The notes under the pieces are model-generated. The model saw nothing but the letters and a program-made list of their open reading frames with translations, ran no database searches and was not told where the DNA came from. A stretch of 64,000 nucleotides of DNA from Flavihumibacter fluvii (GTDB taxonomy: Bacteria; Bacteroidota; Bacteroidia; Chitinophagales; Chitinophagaceae), in NCBI RefSeq assembly GCF_018595675.2, contig NZ_CP092333.1:3992001-4056000 (forward strand). The letters are read 5' to 3'. Shown one piece after another: positions 25,886 to 35,160 of this stretch. The first letter of the stretch is position 1. Every line of letters starts with the position of its first letter. Both the position numbers and the translations under genes were made by a program.

Positions 25886-26316
25886 ACTGCAATCTGCGCG
25901 GTGTTCAGCCAATAGGCCCGGATATCTTCAATGGTACTTAATAAAGATTCAAATTCAACTGGTTTAACCACATAGGTATTTGCCCCTAATTCATAGCAAC
26001 GGCTGATCTCAGTTTCGTTTTTATTGGTGCTGAAAATGATGACGGGGATCTTTTTAAGGCGGGCATCTTCCTTTATTTCTTTCAATGCTTCACGGCCGTC
26101 TTTTTTAGGCATATTCAGGTCAAGCAAAATGAACTTTGGCAAATTACAATCCCTGACATTTTCCCCAGTTACCTGGTTCTTCAGATATTCCAGTAATTCA
26201 ACGCCATTTTCGACAAAAGTCAGTTTTTCTTCATAGCCTTTTTCTGCAAAAGCCGTTTCCAATAAGAAACGGTCATCAAAGTCGTCTTCTGCTACAAGGA
26301 TATAAATATTACTCAT
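25882..26316 (-). CDS. Rcp1-type single-domain response regulator
   Basis: This 144-residue receiver domain has acidic residues EDDFDD at 10-15, phospho-acceptor Asp66 (FILLDLNMP), Thr97 and Lys118 (YVVKPV). The extended loop between strand 2 and Asp66 and the lack of an output domain fit the Rcp1-like regulators that pair with phytochrome-like or CHASE kinases in Bacteroidota and Cyanobacteria. It lies 148 bases downstream of the CHASE3 histidine kinase on the same strand, its likely partner. A 9-base inverted repeat sits in its leader. Confidence 0.9.
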   Translation of the reverse strand: MSNIYILVAEDDFDDRFLLETAFAEKGYEEKLTFVENGVELLEYLKNQVTGENVRDCNLPKFILLDLNMPKKDGREALKEIKEDARLKKIPVIIFSTNKNETEISRCYELGANTYVVKPVEFESLLSTIEDIRAYWLNTAQIAV

Positions 26317-26349
26317 GGACTAAATTTAGCTGAATACAGTAGAAAGTAA

Positions 26350-26378
26350 TAGATATTATCGCAGATATGTAATATCTA
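26350..26378. repeat. Perfect 9-base inverted repeat before the Rcp1-type regulator
   Basis: TAGATATTA (26350-26358) and TAATATCTA (26370-26378), 11 bases apart, lie 34 to 62 bases upstream of the ATG on the minus strand. The spacing and AT content are more like an operator than a terminator. Confidence 0.45.
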
Positions 26379-26464
26379 CCTGTAATAGTATTGTTTAACA
26401 AACATTCGGGGAAAATTTGCCACTATTCTACAAAGCATTTTGGTTCCAGTTCGCCCCTAAAAAA

Positions 26465-27877
26465 TTAATCTGCAGGAAAATACAGAATAAAACTGGCGCC
26501 TTTACCGGGATTTCCTTCGGCGATGATAAACCCCTGGTGATTACTCATAACACGTTGGCAGATGGCAAGGCCAATACCTTTTCCGCTAAAATCTTCTGCG
26601 TTGTGTAATCGCCTGAATAACTGGAAGATTTTGTCGCGGTAAGCATTGTCAAAGCCAATGCCATTATCGTTGAAATGAATCGCCCAATAGCTTTTATGGA
26701 TGGATGTTTCCAAAAGGTTGCTCAGTTGTTCTCCTTTTAGCTGTTCGCTAAATATTGAAATTTCCGGCGGGATACCAGGTTTTGAGAATTTCAGTCCATT
26801 ATCAAGCAATGCCTGGAAAAGCAGGCTTACCTGGTTTGGATAGGCCATAAATTCCGGAAGCCGTCCTATTTGTATGGTGGCCCCGGTTGTGAAGATCGCC
26901 GGTTCATTTTTTTGAATCACCTCAGCCACGATATCCTGGAGCACTACCCATCGTTTTGTTTCTTCACTGCCAATAAGGTTCATATAATTCGAAATATCTT
27001 CCAGCATGCCCTGTAAGCGCCGGGCTGAAAAATCGATCCTGCCCAATATCATCAGGTCTTCTGCCGGTAAGGAATGTTTTTGTTTCATGAAAAGGCGATC
27101 AGAGAAAATGCGCATTTTCCGCACTGGTTCCTGCAGGTCATGCGATGCTGCAAATGCAAGCTGGGTCAGCTCATCATTACTTTGTTTTAATGCCTGTAAC
27201 TGTTGCTGAAGTGCTTTCTGGAAGCGAAGCCGGCGAAATAATTCTATCCCCAAAAAAATAAACAATACCAGCGAGATAACCCCAACCAGCATAGATAATT
27301 GCCTGAAGATATTGGGGGCTAATTTCTGGTAGGTTTCTTTCTGGATAAATCTTGTATGTAACAGGTTCTGCTCTTCCTTCCTGATTACATCCAGCTCAGA
27401 CCTGAATGCGTTCATCATTTCCTTGCCTTTCTCCATCCTTTCAATCATGACCTCATCGTAAGTGCCGGCATTTACGAGGGTGAGGGCATCTTCCAGGATT
27501 TTCAGGCGCAGAATGAGGGTATTCCGTAGCATGCCCAAACGAACCTGTTGCATATCATTATCGGTCATTAATTTTCTAAGGGAGTCCAGGATACCAGGGA
27601 TATTACGGCGGGCAAGGTAAAGGGGTTCCAGGTAGCTGCTGTCTTTTGTGAGGATGTATCCCCGAACGGCTGTTTCTGCATCTATAGCCAGGTTGCCGAG
27701 CACTTCAACTTTTTCAATCACCTGGTAGGTATGTTCAACCTGGTCTGAATAAGCAATCAGTGCATTCAGGCGCTTATTTGTCAATAAAACGAACACACCC
27801 AATACCAGGAGCATCAATACAAAGCCGATGGACAAATAAAGGAGGCTATACCTTCTATTCCTTAAATAATTTCCCAT
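26465..27877 (-). CDS. CHASE3-domain sensor histidine kinase
   Basis: The ATG at 27877 gives 470 residues (a TTG 16 codons upstream is less likely). Membrane segments at about 13-33 and 192-213 flank an extracytoplasmic all-helical CHASE3 domain with the typical AETAVRGYILTKDSSYLEPL stretch. After a short coiled coil comes a HisKA domain with the phosphorylated His246 (FAASHDLQEPVRKM), then an ATPase domain with NGIGF, FQLFRRLH and GKGIGLAICQRVM boxes. CHASE3 inputs sense unknown external or membrane signals. The probable partner is the Rcp1-type regulator just downstream. It is divergent from rpoN. Confidence 0.93.
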   Translation of the reverse strand: MGNYLRNRRYSLLYLSIGFVLMLLVLGVFVLLTNKRLNALIAYSDQVEHTYQVIEKVEVLGNLAIDAETAVRGYILTKDSSYLEPLYLARRNIPGILDSLRKLMTDNDMQQVRLGMLRNTLILRLKILEDALTLVNAGTYDEVMIERMEKGKEMMNAFRSELDVIRKEEQNLLHTRFIQKETYQKLAPNIFRQLSMLVGVISLVLFIFLGIELFRRLRFQKALQQQLQALKQSNDELTQLAFAASHDLQEPVRKMRIFSDRLFMKQKHSLPAEDLMILGRIDFSARRLQGMLEDISNYMNLIGSEETKRWVVLQDIVAEVIQKNEPAIFTTGATIQIGRLPEFMAYPNQVSLLFQALLDNGLKFSKPGIPPEISIFSEQLKGEQLSNLLETSIHKSYWAIHFNDNGIGFDNAYRDKIFQLFRRLHNAEDFSGKGIGLAICQRVMSNHQGFIIAEGNPGKGASFILYFPAD

Positions 27878-28058
27878 TTTGGGTAATAAATGCCCCACGA
27901 GTTGTTTTTCTTTCCTGGCGCTCAATGATAATGTGATTAATGTGTTATATAATTATTTGTAAATCAATTATTTATAATAGAGCAAAATTTTATTTCAACG
28001 CAATGGCATTTCTGGCTTCGGTATTGTTCCTACAACAGTGAACCTGAAAGCATGAATT

Positions 28059-29465
28059 ATGATTAGCCAACGCCAACAACAGCACCAGACCTTAAAGATA
28101 TTACCGCAACAGATTCAGCTGTTGAATCTTTTTCAGTTAAACAACCTGGAACTGCAAATGCACTTAAGGCAGGAAATGGATCAAAATCCATACCTCGAAG
28201 AAATTGGTTCGAACGAGGAGGTCGTAAAGGACAATTTTGATCCGAATGGGGAACAGGAATATAAAGATTGGGAAGAGTATGCATATAATGACCTGGCAGA
28301 CTATAAAACAGAACATGCCAATTATTTCAGTAGTGAAAACATCCCTGAAAAACCAATTGCTGCGATACCTGATTTCAGGGCTGAGGCAAAACAGGTCCTG
28401 ATGATGAGCACAACAGATGACCGCCTGCAAAAAATCGCAGCCTACCTGATCGATTCCCTGGAGGAATCCGGTTTCCTGGAAAAAGACCTGGAAAGCGTTG
28501 CTGATGACTTTTCTTTTTCCGGATTTATGACCACACCTGAGGAGGTACAAGCTGCACTGCAACTTGTACAGGCACTGGAGCCTGTGGGGTTGGGTTGCCG
28601 GGATATCAGGGAATGCTGGTTGCTTCAGCTTAAACGGATGCACATTACTGGCCCCGGAATCCAACATGCCATAGAATTGCTGGAGAAGTACTATGAAGAT
28701 TTTAAATCACGCCGATTTGAAAAAATAATGGCAGAACTGGGCATTGAACAGCATGCGTTCAGGGCAATTGTTGAATTACTTGGCAAATTACCCATGCGCC
28801 CGGTAGCAGAACAGCAATTGAGCATTTCCCCTAAAGACAATATTGTACCTGATGTTGAGATCAGCCTGGATAATGATGTTTTCACTATTACAGTGGGTGG
28901 CATAACTGCAGAGAATTTCAAAGTAAGCGACTCGCTGAAAGAAAATATGCAAAAAACCACCGACAAGGCTGCCCTGCAATTTCTGCGCAGCAAAATGCAG
29001 TCTGCCAACTGGATTTTATATGCGCTGCGCCAACGGAATGAAAGTATGCTGAAAATCATCAAAGCCATCGTTAACCTGCAGAAAGAGTACTTTACAGAGG
29101 GAGACATCACTAAGCTCCAACCTATGATCCTGAAGAATATTGCAGATCAGGTTGGATTGGATATTTCAACAGTATCGCGACTCACCAGTAATAAATATGC
29201 AGATACGCATTTTGGAACTATTCACCTTAAAGATTTGTTTACTGAAGGTATCATCAACAAGACCGGCGAAGTGATCAGCAACCGCGTTATCCGGAATGCC
29301 CTTGAAGAATTGATTGAGCAGGAGGATAAAAAGAATCCATTTACCGACCAGCAGCTGGTGGAGATTCTAATGAATAAGGGCATAAAGGTTGCGCGAAGGA
29401 CCATTGCCAAGTATCGTGACCTTATGCAGATACCGGTTGCACAATTAAGGTCTATGTGGGCATAA
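28059..29465 (+). CDS. rpoN: RNA polymerase sigma-54 factor
   Basis: This 468-residue protein has the Gln-rich N-terminal activator-interacting region (QIQLLNLFQLNNLELQMHL), the acidic region II, the core-binding domain, and a C-terminal domain ending with the RpoN box ARRTIAKYR just before the end. It directs polymerase to -24/-12 (GG-N10-GC) promoters and needs an ATPase activator. The next gene, 37 bases downstream, encodes such an activator, followed by two kinases, so the sigma factor and its control system look like one operon, which is unusual. The 133-base leader is very AT-rich with two copies of AATTATTT. Confidence 0.95.
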   Translation: MISQRQQQHQTLKILPQQIQLLNLFQLNNLELQMHLRQEMDQNPYLEEIGSNEEVVKDNFDPNGEQEYKDWEEYAYNDLADYKTEHANYFSSENIPEKPIAAIPDFRAEAKQVLMMSTTDDRLQKIAAYLIDSLEESGFLEKDLESVADDFSFSGFMTTPEEVQAALQLVQALEPVGLGCRDIRECWLLQLKRMHITGPGIQHAIELLEKYYEDFKSRRFEKIMAELGIEQHAFRAIVELLGKLPMRPVAEQQLSISPKDNIVPDVEISLDNDVFTITVGGITAENFKVSDSLKENMQKTTDKAALQFLRSKMQSANWILYALRQRNESMLKIIKAIVNLQKEYFTEGDITKLQPMILKNIADQVGLDISTVSRLTSNKYADTHFGTIHLKDLFTEGIINKTGEVISNRVIRNALEELIEQEDKKNPFTDQQLVEILMNKGIKVARRTIAKYRDLMQIPVAQLRSMWA

Positions 29466-29502
29466 ATTAATGAGTAAATTAGAAAACAGATAAGGATTTT
29501 AC

Positions 29503-30960
29503 ATGCAGAAAATTTTGGTCATAGATGATGACAGGGATATGTGTTTGTTATTAAACCGCTTCCTCACCAGGAAACAGTTTGAGGTCATTGAATTATACAA
29601 TGGGAAAAAAGCCATTGAGTATATGGAATCTGTAAAACCTGACCTGGTTCTATGTGATTTCAGGCTGGAAGACATGGATGGCAAACAAGTCCTGGTGAAA
29701 ACAAGGGAATTATATCCTTTGGTTCCTTTTATTATCATTACCGGATACAGCGATGTTAAACTTGCCGTAGAGGTCCTTAAACTGGGCGCCTTCGATTATG
29801 TCACAAAGCCGGTTTTCCCCGATGAGATCCTTGCATCAATCAGGAAAGCACTTGCATTACCTTCTTCCCCAAAACCTGCTTTGCCCGAAATTCAAGCACC
29901 AGGCGCAAAAAAGCCAACATCGCTTAAGCCAGCTGAACGATACATTTTCGGGAATTCCCCTGAAATGAAAAAGATCGTAAACCAAATTGAACTGGTTGCA
30001 CCAACCAATTATAGTGTGATTATATATGGCGAAAGCGGTAGTGGTAAAGAGGCCATCGCCAGCAAGATCCATGAGCAGAGCAAAAGAAAAGATAAACCCT
30101 TTATTGCCATCGATTGTGGCGCCTTGTCCAAAGAACTTGCCGGCAGTGAATTGTTTGGCCATGAAAAAGGGGCATTTACCGGTGCATTGAACCAAAAGAC
30201 GGGAAGCCTTGAACTGGCAGATGGTGGTACCGTATTCCTGGATGAAATAGCCAACCTGCCTTATGATGTCCAGGTGTCTTTATTAAGGGTGGTACAGGAA
30301 AGAAAAATCAGGCGGATAGGTGGTAATAAAGATATTTTATTGGATATCCGTATCATTGTTGCCTCTAATGAAAAGTTGTGGGAAGTAGCGCGTAATGGAA
30401 AATTCAGGGAAGACCTGTTTCACCGCTTTAATGAGTTCAGTATTAATTTGCCGCCTTTACGGGAAAGAAAGGGAGACATATTATTATATGCCCGGCATTT
30501 TTTGGCGCTGGCAAATGCAGAACTGGGTAAAACTATAACGGACTTTAGCCACGAGGTGCAGCAGGTATTGATCAATTATTCCTGGTATGGCAACCTTCGT
30601 GAGTTACAGAATGTGGTTAAAAGGGCAGCGTTGCTTACAGATACAGACCGGATAGAAATCCAGGCGCTTCCATTTGAAATTACATTTTACGATAAACTGA
30701 ATTTTGAACAGCCTGCAACGATCCAGGGAGCAACTGTTCCAATTAAACCAGCAGCAGAACCGGTTACTGAGACAGTCAAAAGGCCGATGATCACAGATCA
30801 GTCCCTTAAACTGGCCAGTATTGATGCAGAATATGAGACCATTGTAAAAGCCCTGCGCCAATCAAATTTCAATAAAACAAAAGCGGCCAAATTATTAAAC
30901 ATCGACCGCAAGACCTTGTATAATAAAATGAAAGAGTACCAGCAATTTAAAGATCTGTAA
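29503..30960 (+). CDS. NtrC-type sigma-54 activator response regulator
   Basis: This 485-residue protein has three domains. Receiver, residues 1-120, with Asp52 and Lys102. AAA+ ATPase, about 145-385, with Walker A GESGSGKE (176-183), the sigma-54 contact loop GAFTGA (223-228) and Walker B GTVFLDEIAN. Fis-type helix-turn-helix, about 450-483 (NKTKAAKLLNIDRKTLYNKM). With GAFTGA intact it should be able to open sigma-54 promoters when phosphorylated. Its stop codon shares one base with the ATG of the first kinase (TAATG). Confidence 0.95.
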   Translation: MQKILVIDDDRDMCLLLNRFLTRKQFEVIELYNGKKAIEYMESVKPDLVLCDFRLEDMDGKQVLVKTRELYPLVPFIIITGYSDVKLAVEVLKLGAFDYVTKPVFPDEILASIRKALALPSSPKPALPEIQAPGAKKPTSLKPAERYIFGNSPEMKKIVNQIELVAPTNYSVIIYGESGSGKEAIASKIHEQSKRKDKPFIAIDCGALSKELAGSELFGHEKGAFTGALNQKTGSLELADGGTVFLDEIANLPYDVQVSLLRVVQERKIRRIGGNKDILLDIRIIVASNEKLWEVARNGKFREDLFHRFNEFSINLPPLRERKGDILLYARHFLALANAELGKTITDFSHEVQQVLINYSWYGNLRELQNVVKRAALLTDTDRIEIQALPFEITFYDKLNFEQPATIQGATVPIKPAAEPVTETVKRPMITDQSLKLASIDAEYETIVKALRQSNFNKTKAAKLLNIDRKTLYNKMKEYQQFKDL

Positions 30961-32936
30961 TGGAAACAGAGCAAGACTTAAACCCGATACACCAATTAAG
31001 GTCGATACTGGCATCCGGAGAACTTAATGAAGACTTCCTGCTACAGGTTACGGACCTCTACCCGGCACTGGTATATGTGTATGATGCTGACCAGCGAAAA
31101 CTCCGCTATATCAACCGAAGGATCACCGATTTGCTGGGATATGCCTGGGAAGATGTGAGCAAGTGGGACAACGACCTGAACAAAATAATATTCGAGGAAG
31201 ACCAACAACTTGTTAAAGAAGAACTGGAAAAATATTACCAGCTCGAAGGCCAGTCCAGCTATTCATATAATTGCCGCCTAACCCATAAAACAGGAGATTA
31301 CCGGTATTTTAAGACAATTGGTACAGTCTTAAGGCGTAATGAAAAAGGTGCACCAGCGTCAATGCTTTTCATGGCGGAGGACATTACCGAACACATGCAG
31401 GCAGAGAAAGAAAAGAAAGCTGCCAGGAAACTAATGGATGAGACGGAAAAAATGCTCAGCATTGGGATGTGGAACTGGGATAAGGCAAGTGGTAAAACGG
31501 AATGGTCGGATGGTATGTATGCACTGATGGGATATACGCGGGAAGAAATGCCTGTGATTGGAGAAGATTTTTTCCTGTCGCATGTTTGCAAGCCTGAACA
31601 ACAGGACGTACGCAATAAAATTCAGGAAGCTATTGAAACGGGCAAAGAGTACCGCCTCGAGTTCTCAGTAGAATTGAAAGACGGCACCCGCCTTTTTCTC
31701 AATTGCCTTGGAAAACCTGAATTGAATGCTGCCGGCGAGGTGATCAGGCTTACCGGGATCAGTCGGGATATTTCAGACCAGTATATGCAGGCGTTGGAAT
31801 ATAAAGCCAATAAGGAATTGCAGAAGCAGACCGAACAGATGCTGAATTACGGTGTATTTATCTGGGATATAGAAAACGATATAACGACCTGGACCGACGG
31901 GCTGTATGAAATATTTGAGTTAAACAAAGAAGGCAATGAATCGATCGTTTCCTATGATTGGTACCTTTCACAGGTAGAAGCAGAAGACCGCTTGAGATTT
32001 GACCAGGCTATTAAATCATGCTTAAATGAAAGGACCGGTTTTGAATTGGATTACTCCATCATAACGGCCAGTGGACAACAAAAAATTGTAAGCACTAAGG
32101 CCAGCCTGATCAAGGACAATAATAATGTTCCCATCAGGATGGTTGGCAATACCCGCGATATCACACAATTTAAGAAAGTGCAAAATGAACTGCAGCGCAA
32201 CCTGCGGGAAGTGAACAGGTCTAACCTGGAGCTGGAGGAATTCGCTTATGCAGCATCGCATGACCTGCAGGAACCTTTAAGGAAAATTACCACCTTTGGC
32301 TCCCGATTGCAGCATAAATTCGCCAGTCAGTTGGGTGATGAAGGCGCCATGTATATAGACAGGATGCAGGTAGCAGCTGACAATATGCGCAACCTGATAG
32401 ATACCTTACTTGAGCTGTCCAGGGTTACCCGCAACAACCAGCCTTTTGAGAAAGTTGATATGAACCTGTTGGTTAAAGCAACCATCACTGACCTGGAACT
32501 TGCCGTTGATGAAACCGGCGCTGAAATCATCATTGGCCCATTGCCAATTATAGATGCCATTCCATCACAGCTTCGCCAGATGTTTACCAATTTACTTACA
32601 AATGCCTTGAAATTCAGGAAGCCGGGAATCAGTCCGCTAATACAGATCAGTGCAATAAAAATGGATCGGGCTGCAAAGGAGGAATTTTTTCTTGATCCGG
32701 AAAAGAATTTCTACAAAATAGATATCGCAGATAATGGAATAGGCTTCGACCAGGAATACGAACAACGTATCTTCCAGATCTTTCAGCGGTTACACGGAAA
32801 ATCAACCTATCCCGGCTCTGGTATTGGCCTGGCTATCTGTAAAAGAATTGCAGAACGGCATAGCGGACTCATCCATGCAAAAGGTGAGGAAGGGAAGGGG
32901 GCAGTATTTACGGTCATTTTACCCGATCAACAATAA
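30960..32936 (+). CDS. Soluble histidine kinase with three PAS domains
   Basis: This 658-residue protein has no membrane segment. Three PAS/PAC units follow each other, at about 25-145, 160-275 and 295-415. The second and third have PAS_3-like starts (GMWNWDKASGKTEWSDGMY and GVFIWDIENDITTWTDGLY). HisKA follows with His434 in YAASHDLQEPLRKI, then an ATPase domain with NGIGFDQEYEQRIF and SGIGLAICKRI boxes. It is translationally coupled to the sigma-54 activator, so it is its most likely phosphodonor. The PAS units may sense redox state or small ligands. No haem or flavin motif is obvious. Confidence 0.93.
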   Translation: METEQDLNPIHQLRSILASGELNEDFLLQVTDLYPALVYVYDADQRKLRYINRRITDLLGYAWEDVSKWDNDLNKIIFEEDQQLVKEELEKYYQLEGQSSYSYNCRLTHKTGDYRYFKTIGTVLRRNEKGAPASMLFMAEDITEHMQAEKEKKAARKLMDETEKMLSIGMWNWDKASGKTEWSDGMYALMGYTREEMPVIGEDFFLSHVCKPEQQDVRNKIQEAIETGKEYRLEFSVELKDGTRLFLNCLGKPELNAAGEVIRLTGISRDISDQYMQALEYKANKELQKQTEQMLNYGVFIWDIENDITTWTDGLYEIFELNKEGNESIVSYDWYLSQVEAEDRLRFDQAIKSCLNERTGFELDYSIITASGQQKIVSTKASLIKDNNNVPIRMVGNTRDITQFKKVQNELQRNLREVNRSNLELEEFAYAASHDLQEPLRKITTFGSRLQHKFASQLGDEGAMYIDRMQVAADNMRNLIDTLLELSRVTRNNQPFEKVDMNLLVKATITDLELAVDETGAEIIIGPLPIIDAIPSQLRQMFTNLLTNALKFRKPGISPLIQISAIKMDRAAKEEFFLDPEKNFYKIDIADNGIGFDQEYEQRIFQIFQRLHGKSTYPGSGIGLAICKRIAERHSGLIHAKGEEGKGAVFTVILPDQQ

Positions 32937-32944
32937 ACCAGTCT

Positions 32945-34399
32945 ATGTCGCCTTTCCTGCAGAAAACAACCCGCATCTTAATTGTGGATGATGATGAAGA
33001 TGACTTTTTTATAACCAGCCAATATATACTGGATATTGAAGAAGGCAAGTTTTATATTGAATGGGCCAAACAGTTCAATGAAGCTTTAGAGTTGATGCGC
33101 GACCATGCTTTTGATATCTATTTTATTGACTATCGGCTTGGTGCAAAGACAGGCGTCGAACTCCTACAACTGGCTATTGAGGCAAAATGTGAAGAGCCGA
33201 TCATCCTGCTTACGGGAAAGGGAAACCGTGAAATTGACCGGTTGGCCATGAAAATAGGTGCATTTGATTACCTGGTAAAATCAGAGTTAAATACAGAAAA
33301 ACTGGAAAGAACCATACGGTATGCACTGGAAAGATCCTCCTATATTAATGCGATCCGCAAAAATGAACGGAAATTCAGGAACATTTTTGAACAGTCTTTA
33401 GATGCAGTATTCATCACTGATATTAATTTGCAATTCAGGGAACTCAATAAAGCATCTAATGAATTGTTTGGATATTCATCAGAAACCTTGTTGCTGATGC
33501 ATCTACCTGATCTGTTGGAAGACCAGTTATTGGGTGAACGGTTGAAACATTACCTGGAGAGCGGCCAGGATGTGAATGACCTTGAGATGGATATCATTAC
33601 TGCCAGCGGGGATAAGCGGACCTGCATACTCTCTGCTACCGTAGAAACAGACCTTGAAGGCAAACATTATATCCAGGGCCTCTTACATGACATCTCTAAC
33701 CTGAAAAAAACCGAATGGCTCACGCTGCAGGCTGAAAAACTGGCGGCAACCGGACGACTGGTCAGGACCCTTGCGCATGAAGTAAGGAACCCGTTGAATA
33801 ATATCACCCTTTCTGCTGATCAGTTGCTGCAGGAAAACACCGATCAGGAGGCCGGTGTATACATGGATGTGATCAGGAGAAATGCCCAGCGGATTAGCAA
33901 TATTATCACACAATTGCTCAATAGCTCCAGGCAGGCCGAAATCGAAGTTATAGCCGGGACAATCCAATTATTACTGGAGGAGGTATTGGCAGAAGCTGCA
34001 GACAGCATTACACTGAAAGAGGTTGCCTTGGTGAAGCTCATCCAGGAAGGCCCGCTGACCATATTATCGGATCATCATAAACTGAAGATCGCTTTCATGA
34101 ATATTATTGTAAATGCCATTGAAGCGATGAATGATAAAAATGATGCGAAACTGATGATCAGGGTTTCCGGGAAGAATGGCTACGCCATAACAGAAATTAC
34201 AGATAATGGTTGCGGCATCTCACCTGAAAGTATGGGCCGTTTATTTGAACCATATTATACGTCTAAAAGAAATGGTATGGGACTCGGCCTTGCTTCAACC
34301 ATGAATATTATCCAATCGCACAAAGGATTTATTGAAGTTAATTCAGAGGTAGGGAGGGGCACTACATTCAGTGTTTATCTACCGCTGCACGAAGAATAA
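32945..34399 (+). CDS. Receiver-PAS-histidine kinase
   Basis: This 484-residue protein begins with a receiver domain (acidic DDDEDD at 15-20, Asp62 in FIDYRLGAKTG, Lys112 in YLVKSE), followed by a PAS domain (about 140-255) and a kinase core with His278 (RTLAHEVRNPLNN), then NGCGIS and GMGLGLASTMNI boxes. The receiver-first order suggests that its kinase activity is set by phosphorylation from another kinase, possibly the one encoded eight bases upstream. The kinase core is of the NtrB type, which commonly feeds NtrC-type activators. It is the last gene of the rpoN operon, with a hairpin at its stop. Confidence 0.93.
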   Translation: MSPFLQKTTRILIVDDDEDDFFITSQYILDIEEGKFYIEWAKQFNEALELMRDHAFDIYFIDYRLGAKTGVELLQLAIEAKCEEPIILLTGKGNREIDRLAMKIGAFDYLVKSELNTEKLERTIRYALERSSYINAIRKNERKFRNIFEQSLDAVFITDINLQFRELNKASNELFGYSSETLLLMHLPDLLEDQLLGERLKHYLESGQDVNDLEMDIITASGDKRTCILSATVETDLEGKHYIQGLLHDISNLKKTEWLTLQAEKLAATGRLVRTLAHEVRNPLNNITLSADQLLQENTDQEAGVYMDVIRRNAQRISNIITQLLNSSRQAEIEVIAGTIQLLLEEVLAEAADSITLKEVALVKLIQEGPLTILSDHHKLKIAFMNIIVNAIEAMNDKNDAKLMIRVSGKNGYAITEITDNGCGISPESMGRLFEPYYTSKRNGMGLGLASTMNIIQSHKGFIEVNSEVGRGTTFSVYLPLHEE

Positions 34400-34426
34400 G
34401 AGGGAGCTTTTTAAGCTACCCTCTTA
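34397..34426 (+). terminator. Long hairpin at the end of the rpoN operon
   Basis: TAAGAGGG (34397-34404, including the stop codon) pairs with CCCTCTTA (34419-34426). An inner AGCTT/AAGCT stem continues it with one bulge. No T-run follows, so it is a stable 3' end structure or a weak terminator. Confidence 0.45.
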
Positions 34427-34470
34427 TTGAAAACAACCCTTGAAACCGAACCTACCTATAGACCAACCGT

Positions 34471-34974
34471 CTAAAGTTTCATTTTGCCCATTACACCGTC
34501 CTCATATTTTTCGCCCTTTGCAATGGCCTTAAGCATATTTGCGAATACGATCATTTTATTGGAGCTGCTGTTCCAGTAATACGCTTCTTCTGTCATTACT
34601 TTTAACAGGCATAATTTCGGATCATCCAATCCTCCGGGAAACCACGCTTTCATTAAAGGGTTCCAGAATTCCTTCATCTTTGATTTATCAATGATGATTT
34701 TACAGGAGCCTTTGATATTCAGGTAAATATTTTTCCCTGGATGCGCATATATAAGATTTACCGAATTATCTTTTGAAACCTCCTGGATTTTTTCTGAGTA
34801 TTCATTTGTGAAAAACCAGATATTGGCTTCATCGTCAATGTGGACAGTTCCCATTGGACGACTTGCAATGGATCCCTTATCATCTGTTGTCGTAAACATG
34901 CAGATATCCACCTCATGTATCATTTTACTCAGGGCCTGGATATTTGCTGCTGTTTGATTATTTGTCTTTTCCAT
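34471..34974 (-). CDS. General stress protein 26-like PPOX-fold flavoprotein
   Basis: The ATG at 34974 gives 167 residues starting MEKTNNQTAAN. It matches the pyridoxamine-phosphate-oxidase-like general stress family: VDICMFTTTD, IASRPMG, ANIWFFTNEYSEKI and VNLIYAHPGKNIYLNIKG strands, then the KEFWNPLMKAWFPGG segment. Relatives bind FMN or FAD and are induced by stress. The enzymatic role is unclear. A TGGCATG-type element lies 24 bases upstream (34998-35015). Confidence 0.88.
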   Translation of the reverse strand: MEKTNNQTAANIQALSKMIHEVDICMFTTTDDKGSIASRPMGTVHIDDEANIWFFTNEYSEKIQEVSKDNSVNLIYAHPGKNIYLNIKGSCKIIIDKSKMKEFWNPLMKAWFPGGLDDPKLCLLKVMTEEAYYWNSSSNKMIVFANMLKAIAKGEKYEDGVMGKMKL

Positions 34975-34997
34975 ATGATTACCTTTCTGATTGTTTC

Positions 34998-35015
34998 TAT
35001 TAAAACACCATGCCA
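34998..35015 (-). promoter_or_regulatory. TGG-N-A-N5-TTT element upstream of the PPOX gene
   Basis: On the minus strand TGGCATG-GTG-TTTTAATA, nearly the same as the element before the YtxH gene (15 of 18 positions). Counting from GG as -25/-24, the start would be near 34989, 15 bases before the ATG at 34974. The 186-base gap to 35161 holds nothing else I can call. Confidence 0.35.
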
Positions 35016-35160
35016 CGGAACGCTTACCTGTATAGATTCCCTACCCGGCTCAATCAGGTACAGTAACTCCCCACTCAAAGCGCCTGATCGAATATTCCGG
35101 GGATGATTTTCTACAAAATGGTGTCAAAAATTTGAAGCAGAAGTATCCGGCCCTTGGTGC

